Position numbers and translations under genes: made by a program. A model generated the notes under the pieces. That model was not told the origin of the DNA. It saw only the letters and a program-made list of their open reading frames with translations, and ran no database searches. Of a stretch of 15,042 nt of DNA, positions 7,890-13,424 are shown piece after piece. This DNA comes from Paracoccaceae bacterium (GTDB taxonomy: Bacteria; Pseudomonadota; Alphaproteobacteria; Rhodobacterales; Rhodobacteraceae): positions 1 to 15,042 of the forward strand of contig JABSSB010000149.1 in the NCBI GenBank assembly GCA_013214715.1, written 5' to 3'. Every line of letters begins with the position of its first letter. Position 1 is the first letter of the stretch.

Positions 7890-8777
7890 TTAATCCAGAC
7901 GCGGAATCTGCGCTTCGCCCAATTGATCGCGGGCGCCGTCGGGGCTGAGCGCCAGGCCTGCGAAATCAAAGAGCTTCGGATCCAGCAGATGCGAGGGCCG
8001 CGCATTCATCAGCGCGCGGAACATGACCTGACGGCGGCCGGGGCTATTTTTTTCCCATCCATCAAGGATTTGCTTGACCTGCTGGCGTTGCAACCCGTCT
8101 TGCGAGCCACAGAGATCGCAGGGAATGATCGGGTAGTTCAGCGCCTTGGCAAACGCCTCGCAATCGGCCTCCGCGACATGGGCCAGCGGGCGCAGGACAA
8201 ACAGGTCGCCCTCTTCATTGACCAGCTTGGGCGGCATGGTCGCGAGCCGCCCCCCGTGGAAAAGATTCATAAAGAAGGTTTCCAGAATGTCATCGCGATG
8301 GTGACCCAGCACCACGGCCGAGCAACCTTCCTCCCGCGCGATTCGGTAGAGATTGCCGCGCCGCAGCCGCGAACAGAGCGCGCAATAGGTCCGGCCCTGC
8401 GGCACCTTGTCGACGACGATAGAATAGGTGTCCTGATATTCGATCCGATGCGGCACGCCCATGCGCTCCAGAAACGCGGGCAAGACAGTGGCGGGAAAAC
8501 CCGGCTGCCCCTGATCCAGATTGCAGGCCAGAATATCGACCGGCAGCAAGCCGCGCCATTGCAGTTCATGCAGCACGGCCAGCAGGGTGTAGCTGTCCTT
8601 GCCACCCGACAGGCAGACCAGCCAGCGCGGTTTTTCCGCGCCGGGCGTGACCATGCCATAGTGCGATATCGCTTCGCGCGTGTGGCGCACGATGCGTTTG
8701 CGCAGCTTCTTGAATTCGGTTGTCGACGGCGCTCCGGCAAAAAGCGGGTGGATGTCGTCGCTGTCACTGTCGAGCAT
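7890..8777 (-). CDS. ttcA: tRNA cytidine(32) 2-thiolation protein TtcA
   Basis: TtcA installs 2-thiocytidine at position 32 of certain tRNAs using ATP, a cysteine-desulfurase-derived sulfur and an oxygen-sensitive [4Fe-4S] cluster. The 295-residue product carries the PP-loop SGGKDS (57-62) that activates the target cytidine, the CALC pair (132/135) and CDLC pair (220/223) of the TtcA type, plus VLGHHRDDILETFFMNLFHGG and the N-terminal HPLFAGA segment. The ATG at 8777 gives a typical family N-terminus; a frame starting at 8864 would add 29 unconserved residues and run into the promoter region of the divergent DUF3833 gene. The divergent spacing is 101 bases, so the two genes likely have separate promoters in that gap. 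Confidence 0.95.
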   Translation of the reverse strand: MLDSDSDDIHPLFAGAPSTTEFKKLRKRIVRHTREAISHYGMVTPGAEKPRWLVCLSGGKDSYTLLAVLHELQWRGLLPVDILACNLDQGQPGFPATVLPAFLERMGVPHRIEYQDTYSIVVDKVPQGRTYCALCSRLRRGNLYRIAREEGCSAVVLGHHRDDILETFFMNLFHGGRLATMPPKLVNEEGDLFVLRPLAHVAEADCEAFAKALNYPIIPCDLCGSQDGLQRQQVKQILDGWEKNSPGRRQVMFRALMNARPSHLLDPKLFDFAGLALSPDGARDQLGEAQIPRLD

Positions 8778-8878
8778 GGCGGCCTCAGGGCATTGGGTCT
8801 GGCGCGTCCCATACGCGAAAAGCGGGACAATCGGAAGAGCCGCCCTAAGCTTGGCTTCAAACATTGACGGAGAGTTTG

Positions 8879-9406
8879 ATGCGCCTGATCACCGCCCTTG
8901 CCCTGATGCTGACCCTGACCGCCTGCGCCGGGCGCCCATCGCTGGATGACCCCAAGCTGTCGGACCGCGAGTTGCGGCTGGAAGAGTTCTTTGATGGCAA
9001 GCTGGTGGCGCATGGCCAGTTTCAGGACATCTTTGGCAATGTCTCGCGCCGCTTTGTAGTCGATATCGACGGCGATTGGGACGGGCAGCGCCTGCGGCTG
9101 GTCGAGGATTTCATCTACGAGGATGACAGCACCGAGCAGCGGATCTGGACCCTGACCAAGACCGGAGACCGGACTTGGGAAGGCACTGCGCCGGGCGTGC
9201 AGGGGGTGGCCACGGGGGAAGAGCGTGGTGATGTGTTCAACTGGGCCTATACAATCGATCTGCCCATCGCGGGTGGCGAGACGATTCTGGTCAGTTTCGA
9301 TGACTGGATGTGGCTTCTGAGCGAAGATCGCTTGCTGAACAGGGCCTATATGAAACGCGCGGGCGTAACAGTGGGCGAAGTCGTGATCTATTTCGAAAAG
9401 CGGTGA
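8879..9406 (+). CDS. DUF3833 family lipoprotein
   Basis: A 175-residue predicted lipoprotein. The N-terminus MRLITALALMLTLTAC is a lipoprotein signal with a lipobox ending at C16, so the mature protein should be lipidated and envelope-anchored. The body fits the DUF3833 family: LEEFFDGKLVAHGQFQD, RRFVVDIDGDWDG, the late VSFDDWMWLL followed by LLNRAYMKRAGV, and a final VGEVVIYFEK. The family has no established biochemical role; the beta-rich pattern of short alternating strands suggests a barrel-like or lipid-binding fold (inference). The ATG at 8879 has a good GGAG Shine-Dalgarno six bases upstream. It is the only plus-strand gene between 0.97 and 11.26 kb, diverges from ttcA and converges on the HdeA-like gene. 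Confidence 0.9.
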   Translation: MRLITALALMLTLTACAGRPSLDDPKLSDRELRLEEFFDGKLVAHGQFQDIFGNVSRRFVVDIDGDWDGQRLRLVEDFIYEDDSTEQRIWTLTKTGDRTWEGTAPGVQGVATGEERGDVFNWAYTIDLPIAGGETILVSFDDWMWLLSEDRLLNRAYMKRAGVTVGEVVIYFEKR

Positions 9407-9531
9407 CCGATACATGACCTTGAACCCCAAAACGGCCAGGCAGCTTGGGGATTGCGGCAGATGTCACATGGGCCCGCGTCGCTCCCCGGACCCGGCGAAG
9501 AAGAGACCGGTCCGGGCGCCGCGGTGCCAGA
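9407..9531. terminator. Convergent intergenic region with two hairpins, possible bidirectional terminator
   Basis: Between the DUF3833 and HdeA-like stops lie two inverted repeats. CCCCAA (9425-9430) pairs with TTGGGG (9445-9450) across 14 bases. CCCGGACC (9485-9492) pairs perfectly with GGTCCGGG (9509-9516) across 16 bases and extends imperfectly. Neither is followed by a clear T-run, so intrinsic termination is only possible, not shown. Confidence 0.4.
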
Positions 9532-9891
9532 TCACTCCGCGAGACTGAGAACCGACAGATCAATCGCTGCAGCCAGCAGCATATCGGGGTCTGCGCGGCA
9601 ATAGGCCCCAAGCGCTGCGATGAAATCATCGCGCAGGGTCTCGCGTTGCGCGTCTGTGAGGTCAATCCCTTCGACGTCGATCGCCCTGTTCATCAAGGAG
9701 AGCATCACCATGTGGCGCACGATGAACAGCATCTGATCTTCATCGGTGCCATGCGCCTCGATCACCGAGGCACAGCTGTGGTGCATGTAGGGCGCGTTTT
9801 CCGCGATGACATAGTCGCGAGTGATGGTGCTGTCGGCGGCCAGAGGGGCGGCGACCAGCGCACAAAGCAGGGTCAGGGCAAAGCGGGTCAT
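9532..9891 (-). CDS. Small exported protein, HdeA-like
   Basis: A 119-residue protein with a signal peptide (MTRFALTLLCALVAAPLAA, cleavage near residue 19), so probably periplasmic. The mature part is helical and has two cysteines, C40 (HHSCASVIEAHG) and C98 (GAYCRADPDMLLAAAID), 58 residues apart. An early cysteine after an aromatic segment and a late C-x-x-(D/N)-P-x-x-x-L-x-x-A motif resemble HdeA/HdeB-type acid-stress chaperones and their alphaproteobacterial relatives, where the two cysteines form a disulfide. This is motif resemblance only, so I do not assign hdeA. The ATG at 9891 overlaps the stop of the glycine-zipper gene (ATGA), so the two are translationally coupled and likely work in the same compartment. 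Confidence 0.8.
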   Translation of the reverse strand: MTRFALTLLCALVAAPLAADSTITRDYVIAENAPYMHHSCASVIEAHGTDEDQMLFIVRHMVMLSLMNRAIDVEGIDLTDAQRETLRDDFIAALGAYCRADPDMLLAAAIDLSVLSLAE

Positions 9892-10088
9892 TTGTTCTTC
9901 AAATTCCCGGCGATCGCGCCGATCAAAGCGCCTTTTTTCGCCGTGTCGCTATCGCCGATAATCGCGCCGACCCCGGCGCCGATCACCGCGCCTTTGATCG
10001 CGCCTTCAGTGCGTTTGTTGTCTTTGGCCCAAGCCGTTCCTGCCAAAAGCAGCACGGCAGCAAGATAGATCAGGGGTTTCGCAGACAT
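9888..10088 (-). CDS. Small exported glycine-zipper protein
   Basis: A 66-residue protein with a signal peptide (MSAKPLIYLAAVLLLAGTAWA, cleavage after residue 21) and a short mature part dominated by a glycine zipper: GAIKGAVIGAGVGAIIG (29-45) and GALIGAIAGN (53-62). Such repeats insert in or associate with membranes, as in the 17 kDa antigen/SlyB-like and YMGG-type proteins; the exact function is unknown. No lipobox cysteine is present. The ATG at 10088 has a very strong AGGAGG Shine-Dalgarno, which itself sits in a GGAGGCCTCC palindrome (10089-10098). A longer frame from 10148 has no such support. It lies 75 bases after yidD and overlaps the HdeA-like gene by 4 bases. Confidence 0.82.
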   Translation of the reverse strand: MSAKPLIYLAAVLLLAGTAWAKDNKRTEGAIKGAVIGAGVGAIIGDSDTAKKGALIGAIAGNLKNK

Positions 10089-10098
10089 GGAGGCCTCC
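10089..10098 (-). promoter_or_regulatory. Shine-Dalgarno inside a perfect palindrome
   Basis: GGAGGCCTCC immediately precedes the ATG at 10088 and contains most of the AGGAGG Shine-Dalgarno. It is a perfect 10-base palindrome with no loop, so it cannot fold tightly on one RNA but could pair between transcripts. A functional role is uncertain; the palindrome may be chance. Confidence 0.3.
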
Positions 10099-10163
10099 TG
10101 GTTGCTGATGCCCCATTTGGGCGGGCATAGCGGCGATTTGTCAATCACCTGATATGCGCGCGC

Positions 10164-10385
10164 TTAATCCGGCACATTGTCGATGCCCGACCCGCCCAGC
10201 GGATGACAGCGCCCGATCCGGCGCAGAGCCAGCCAGCTGCCTTTCAGCGCGCCGTGTTTTTCCAGCGCTTCCAGCGCATAGGCCGAACAGGTCGGATGAT
10301 AACGGCAGTTGAACCCGACCCAGGGCGAAAAAACCAGCCGATAGGCCCGCACGGGCAGCGACACGATATAGGCCAGCGGGCTCAT
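10164..10385 (-). CDS. yidD: Membrane protein insertion efficiency factor YidD
   Basis: A 73-residue member of the YidD (DUF37) family, a small inner-membrane-associated protein that aids YidC-dependent insertion. Family hallmarks are the amphipathic N-terminus (YIVSLPVRAYRLVFSPWVG), the core CRYHPTCSAYALEALEKHG with two conserved cysteines, and the C-terminal RIGRCHPLGGSGIDNVP with the third. The ATG at 10385 overlaps the rnpA stop by 4 bases (ATGA). The rnpA-yidD order is the standard one; what is unusual is that yidC is not next but about 4 kb further on. Confidence 0.96.
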   Translation of the reverse strand: MSPLAYIVSLPVRAYRLVFSPWVGFNCRYHPTCSAYALEALEKHGALKGSWLALRRIGRCHPLGGSGIDNVPD

Positions 10386-10822
10386 GCGCGCGGCTTGGGT
10401 TTGCGTGGGGCGTGTAGGGAGGCCAACGCGCCGCGCAGGTCGTCCTTGAGCAGCTCAAATGGCCGGTTGGCCGTGACCTCGGCCCGGCCGATCAGCACAT
10501 AATCCCACCCGGCGCGGCCGAGGTCGGGAATCACCGCGCGGGCCGCTTCGCGCAACCGGCGTTTGGCGCGGTTGCGCGCCACGGCATTGCCAACCTTCTT
10601 GGAACAGGTGAACCCGACGCGGATGCCGTCCCTGTCGCCAGCGTCGCGGCGGCGGGCCTGCACCATCATCGATGCGGTGCCCTGACGCCGGGCGCGGGCG
10701 GCGCGCAGGAAATCGGACCGGGTTTTCAGCACCGAAAAACACGAGCCCGAAACAGACAACGCCGCCGCAGGCATATCCCCGGCGCCGATTGTGTCGGTCT
10801 GGGGGGCCTGCGGCGGCGTCAT
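10382..10822 (-). CDS. rnpA: Ribonuclease P protein component
   Basis: RnpA is the protein subunit of RNase P, which trims the 5' leader of precursor tRNAs. The 146-residue product has the family core: VLKTRSDFLRAARARRQ (31-47), VGFTCSKKVGNAVARNRAKR (69-88) with the RNR box at 83-85 that contacts P RNA, and the WDYVLIGR strand (106-113). An N-terminal tail of about 28 residues precedes the core, as in other alphaproteobacterial RnpA proteins. The ATG at 10822 has GAGAGG about 8-10 bases upstream and lies 23 bases after rpmH; an internal ATG at 10774 is less likely. A much longer frame upstream overlaps rpmH and is not real. Confidence 0.95.
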   Translation of the reverse strand: MTPPQAPQTDTIGAGDMPAAALSVSGSCFSVLKTRSDFLRAARARRQGTASMMVQARRRDAGDRDGIRVGFTCSKKVGNAVARNRAKRRLREAARAVIPDLGRAGWDYVLIGRAEVTANRPFELLKDDLRGALASLHAPRKPKPRA

Positions 10823-10845
10823 GATCAGTGCCTCTCGGCTGGTAC

Positions 10846-10980
10846 TTAGGCGCTCAGAGACTTGCGGCCACGCGCACGGCGGGCGTTCAGAATCTTGCGG
10901 CCGGCCTTCGTGGCCATGCGCGCGCGGAACCCGTGGCGCCGCTTGCGGACCAGGTTCGACGGCTGGTAGGTGCGTTTCAT
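10846..10980 (-). CDS. rpmH: 50S ribosomal protein L34
   Basis: A 44-residue basic protein reading [20 protein letters not shown] then ending GRKSLSA, with the universal L34 pattern (KRTYQPS at the start, RHGFRARM in the middle, GRKIL/RRARGR towards the end). It is a structural protein of the large ribosomal subunit. The ATG at 10980 has GGAGAG six bases upstream and the stop is TAA at 10846-10848. It is the first gene of the rpmH-rnpA-yidD unit and is preceded by a strong promoter. Confidence 0.98.
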
Positions 10981-11042
10981 CGCGTCTCTCCAATGTCATC
11001 GGGACGGCGCGGATTCGCCCCCGGTTACGTTTCGAAGCCCGG

Positions 11043-11071
11043 CGTATACGCGGGGTATGGGGGGAAGTCAA
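11043..11071 (-). promoter_or_regulatory. Sigma70-type promoter of rpmH
   Basis: On the minus strand TTGACT (11066-11071) and TATACG (11043-11048) are separated by exactly 17 bases. This predicts a transcript start near 11036 and a leader of about 55 bases before the rpmH ATG at 10980. The fit to the housekeeping consensus is good and the position suits strong expression of the rpmH-rnpA-yidD unit. Confidence 0.75.
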
Positions 11072-11160
11072 ACCCCGCTGCCGGGGAATATCACCGATTT
11101 TGCAATATTTGCTTGGCGGGCTCAGCGCCCGGCGTAACGTTTTGACATATATGCCCTCAA

Positions 11161-11185
11161 CGCGTCAAGAAACGCCGCGTCAAGA
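11161..11185 (+). repeat. Tandem direct repeat, 15-base period, upstream of the TVP38 operon
   Basis: CGCGTCAAGA occurs at 11161-11170 and again, identical, at 11176-11185; a shortened TCAAG follows at 11186-11190. The period of 15 bases is about one and a half helical turns. The position, about 75-100 bases before the TVP38 start, fits a binding site for a regulator, but no regulator is identified. Confidence 0.45.
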
Positions 11186-11260
11186 TCAAGCGCCCGTGAG
11201 GGGGGTGTCGTTACCGGCCGCTGTCCCGCATTTTAAGAGCAACGATACAGGACCACAGAC

Positions 11261-11989
11261 ATGAGCGATGTCACCGCCCCCCAAAAACCGACCTGGCTGC
11301 GCCGGGTGCCGCTGCTGGTGATCCTTGCCGTAGCAATTGTGGGGGCTGTGTTTCTGAGCGACCGGCTGTCCTTTGAGGCGCTGGCCGAGCATCGCGCGGC
11401 GCTGCTGGAGTGGCGAGCGGCGCATGGCTGGCTCGCGGCTTTGATCTTTGTGGCGGTCTATGTGCTGGTGGTGGCCTTTTCCATTCCGGGTGCCTTGGTC
11501 CTGTCGCTGACGGGCGGGTTCCTCTTTGGCCTGTGGCTGGGCACGGGACTGAACATTCTGGCCGCCACGATGGGCGCCAGCATCATTTTCAATGCCGCCA
11601 GACTTGGCTGGGGGGAGGCGCTGTCGGCCCGGATCGAGGCGAGCGACGGCAAGCTGAAAGAGGTGCGCGCAGGGCTTTTGGATAATGCGGTGTCGGTCAT
11701 GCTGATGATGCGGCTGGTGCCTGTGGTGCCGTTTTTTGTGACCAACCTGCTGCCTGCGCTGGTAGGCGTGCGGTTCTGGAGCTTCCTGTGGACCACCGCG
11801 CTGGGCATTGTGCCCGGCGCGCTGGTCTTCACCTCCATCGGGGTGGGGGTGGGCGAAGTGTTTGATCGGGGTGAACAGCCGGATCTGTCGCTGCTATGGG
11901 CGCCGCATGTGATCGGGCCGATACTGGGGCTGGCGGCCTTGGCGGCGCTGCCGATGGTGATCCGCCTGTGGCGCGGCAAGAAGGGCTGA
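11261..11989 (+). CDS. TVP38/TMEM64 family (VTT domain) membrane protein
   Basis: A 242-residue polytopic inner-membrane protein of the VTT (DedA-related) superfamily. Hydrophobic segments lie at about 16-33, 55-75, 78-105, 142-160, 165-190 and 213-235. Family motifs are FSIPGALVLSLTGGFLFG (near 73-90), then RLVPVVPFFVTNLLPALVG, a TTALGIVPGALVF stretch and SIGVGVG. Related proteins act in lipid scrambling or undecaprenyl/polar-lipid flipping and membrane homeostasis, but the role of bacterial TVP38-type proteins is mostly open. The gene is directly upstream (5 bases) of a flavin disulfide reductase, a pairing I know from other bacteria as recurrent, which suggests a shared task. The start has AGGA about 9 bases upstream. 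Confidence 0.92.
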   Translation: MSDVTAPQKPTWLRRVPLLVILAVAIVGAVFLSDRLSFEALAEHRAALLEWRAAHGWLAALIFVAVYVLVVAFSIPGALVLSLTGGFLFGLWLGTGLNILAATMGASIIFNAARLGWGEALSARIEASDGKLKEVRAGLLDNAVSVMLMMRLVPVVPFFVTNLLPALVGVRFWSFLWTTALGIVPGALVFTSIGVGVGEVFDRGEQPDLSLLWAPHVIGPILGLAALAALPMVIRLWRGKKG

Positions 11990-11994
11990 GCGGA

Positions 11995-13410
11995 ATGGAA
12001 AAGATCAAATGTGACCTGCTGGTGATTGGCGCCGGCTCGGGCGGGTTGTCAGTGGCCGCTGGGGCCAGCCAGATGGGCGCCAATGTGGTGCTGCTTGAAG
12101 GCCATGAGATGGGTGGCGATTGCCTGAACTATGGCTGTGTGCCGTCCAAGGCGATCATCGCCTCGGCCCGCGTCGCGCATGGCATGACGCAAGCCGCGCC
12201 GTTCGGCGTCGCCAATGCCGTTCCGCAGGTGGATTACGCCGCCGTGCAGGATCATGTGGCCGAGGTCATCGCCCAGATTGCTCCGGTGGACAGTCAGGAG
12301 CGGTTCGAAGGCTTCGGCGTCCGTGTGATCCGTGAATTCGGCCACTTTACCGGCCCGCAGGAGGTCGAAGCAGGCCAGCATCGCATCACGGCGCGAAGGA
12401 TCGTGATCGCCACCGGCTCCACACCGCTGGTGCCGCCTATCCCGGGCTTGGCGGATGTGCCTTATCTCACCAACGAAACCCTCTGGCAGCTGCGCGAGCG
12501 GCCCGAGCATCTGGTCATTCTGGGCGGTGGGCCCATCGGGATGGAAATGGCGCAGGCGCATCGTCGTCTTGGCAGTCAGGTCACAGTGATCGAAGCGGCC
12601 AGTGCGCTCAACCGCGAAGACCCGGAACTGGCGGCTGTGGTCCTTGACAAGCTGCGTGGCGAGGGCGTCGAGATCCTCGAAGGGGCGCGGGCCACTCAGG
12701 TCACGGGCGGCGAGCGCATTACAATCGACACCGAAGACGGGCGTCAGGTCACGGGCTCGCATCTGCTGGTGGCTTTGGGCCGCCGTGCCAGCACCGACAA
12801 GCTGACCCTTGAGGCCGCCGGGATCGATGCCACGCCCCAGGGCATCAAGGTCGATGCCGGGCTGAAAACCACCAATCGCAAGGTATACGCCATTGGTGAT
12901 GTGGCCGGTCAGGGGCAGTTCACGCATCTGGCGGGCTATCATGCGGGCATCATTGTGCGCAACGCCGTGCTGGGCCTGCCCGCCAAAACGCGGACCGATC
13001 ACATCCCCCGCGCCACCTATACCGACCCCGAGATCGCGCAGGTCGGCCTGACCGAGGCTGAAGCCCGCGCGTCCCATGGCGCGGCGATGGAAGTCGCCCG
13101 GTTCGACATTGGTGAAAATGACCGTGCCATTGCAGACCGCCGCCGCACCGGGTTCGTGAAAATCATGGTGGTCAAAGGACGGCCCGTGGGCGCGTCGATC
13201 GTCGGGGCACAGGCCGGAGAGTTGATCAATTTCTGGGCCTTGGTGATCGCCAACCGCATGAAACTCTCGCAGGTATCTGGCATGGTTTCGCCCTATCCGA
13301 CGCTGACAGAGGTTAACAAACGCGCCGCCGGGGCCTATTTCTCGCCAAGGCTGTTCGATAATCCGACGGTCAAGCGGGTGGTCCGGTTGGTTCAGACCTG
13401 GCTGCCCTGA
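11995..13410 (+). CDS. FAD-dependent pyridine nucleotide-disulfide oxidoreductase, MerA/Lpd-like
   Basis: A 471-residue class I flavin disulfide reductase, predicted cytoplasmic. Seen in order: FAD-binding GAGSGG (12-17), redox-active disulfide CLNYGC (C43, C48) in GGDCLNYGCVPSK, ATGS (139-142), the NAD-binding fold VILGGGPIGMEMA (174-186) with acidic E200 at the end of the second strand (suggesting NADH over NADPH), the second FAD motif YAIGDVAG (298-305) and the dimerisation domain. In lipoamide dehydrogenase the C-terminus reads HPT...E with a catalytic His; here the segment is SPYPTLTE, with Y434 at the His position and E439 kept. That resembles mercuric reductase, but there is no N-terminal HMA domain and no C-terminal Cys-Cys pair. 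It is therefore neither a standard Lpd nor a full MerA, and the substrate is unknown. No 2-oxoacid dehydrogenase genes are nearby. The ATG at 11995 follows the TVP38 stop by 5 bases. Confidence 0.92.
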   Translation: MEKIKCDLLVIGAGSGGLSVAAGASQMGANVVLLEGHEMGGDCLNYGCVPSKAIIASARVAHGMTQAAPFGVANAVPQVDYAAVQDHVAEVIAQIAPVDSQERFEGFGVRVIREFGHFTGPQEVEAGQHRITARRIVIATGSTPLVPPIPGLADVPYLTNETLWQLRERPEHLVILGGGPIGMEMAQAHRRLGSQVTVIEAASALNREDPELAAVVLDKLRGEGVEILEGARATQVTGGERITIDTEDGRQVTGSHLLVALGRRASTDKLTLEAAGIDATPQGIKVDAGLKTTNRKVYAIGDVAGQGQFTHLAGYHAGIIVRNAVLGLPAKTRTDHIPRATYTDPEIAQVGLTEAEARASHGAAMEVARFDIGENDRAIADRRRTGFVKIMVVKGRPVGASIVGAQAGELINFWALVIANRMKLSQVSGMVSPYPTLTEVNKRAAGAYFSPRLFDNPTVKRVVRLVQTWLP

Positions 13411-13424
13411 CGAAGGGAAGGCAT

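Larger units (their letters stand above)
10981..11260. other. Divergent intergenic region between rpmH and the TVP38 gene
   Basis: This 280-base gap is the longest gene-free stretch of the window. On the minus strand it holds the rpmH leader (about 55 bases) and promoter. On the plus strand it holds a 15-base-period direct repeat and the TVP38 ribosome binding site (AGGA about 9 bases before the ATG). Small inverted repeats are CCCCG-CTGC-CGGGG (near 11073-11086) and CGGGC-TCAGC-GCCCG (11117-11131). A TTGACA at 11142-11147 on the plus strand has no convincing -10 partner. No DnaA-box cluster was seen, so I do not call an origin. Confidence 0.6.

Noticed and set aside
7872..8867. 331-codon plus-strand open frame
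   Set aside because: It is the antisense shadow of ttcA, which has intact PP-loop and CXXC motifs on the other strand.
8267..9430. 387-codon minus-strand open frame
   Set aside because: It overlaps ttcA in another frame and is antisense to the DUF3833 lipoprotein; both of those have family signatures and this does not.
10823..11071. N-terminal extension of rnpA up to 11071
   Set aside because: The extension would cover rpmH in another frame and part of its promoter; the ATG at 10822 has a Shine-Dalgarno and gives a normal family length.
10981..11260. Possible chromosomal origin beside rpmH
   Set aside because: rpmH is near oriC in some bacteria, but no cluster of DnaA boxes, AT-rich unwinding region or dnaA/dnaN gene is visible.
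11995..13410. Annotation as dihydrolipoamide dehydrogenase (lpd) or mercuric reductase (merA)
   Set aside because: The catalytic His of Lpd is replaced by Tyr and no 2-oxoacid dehydrogenase genes are nearby; the HMA domain, C-terminal cysteine pair and mer neighbours of MerA are absent.
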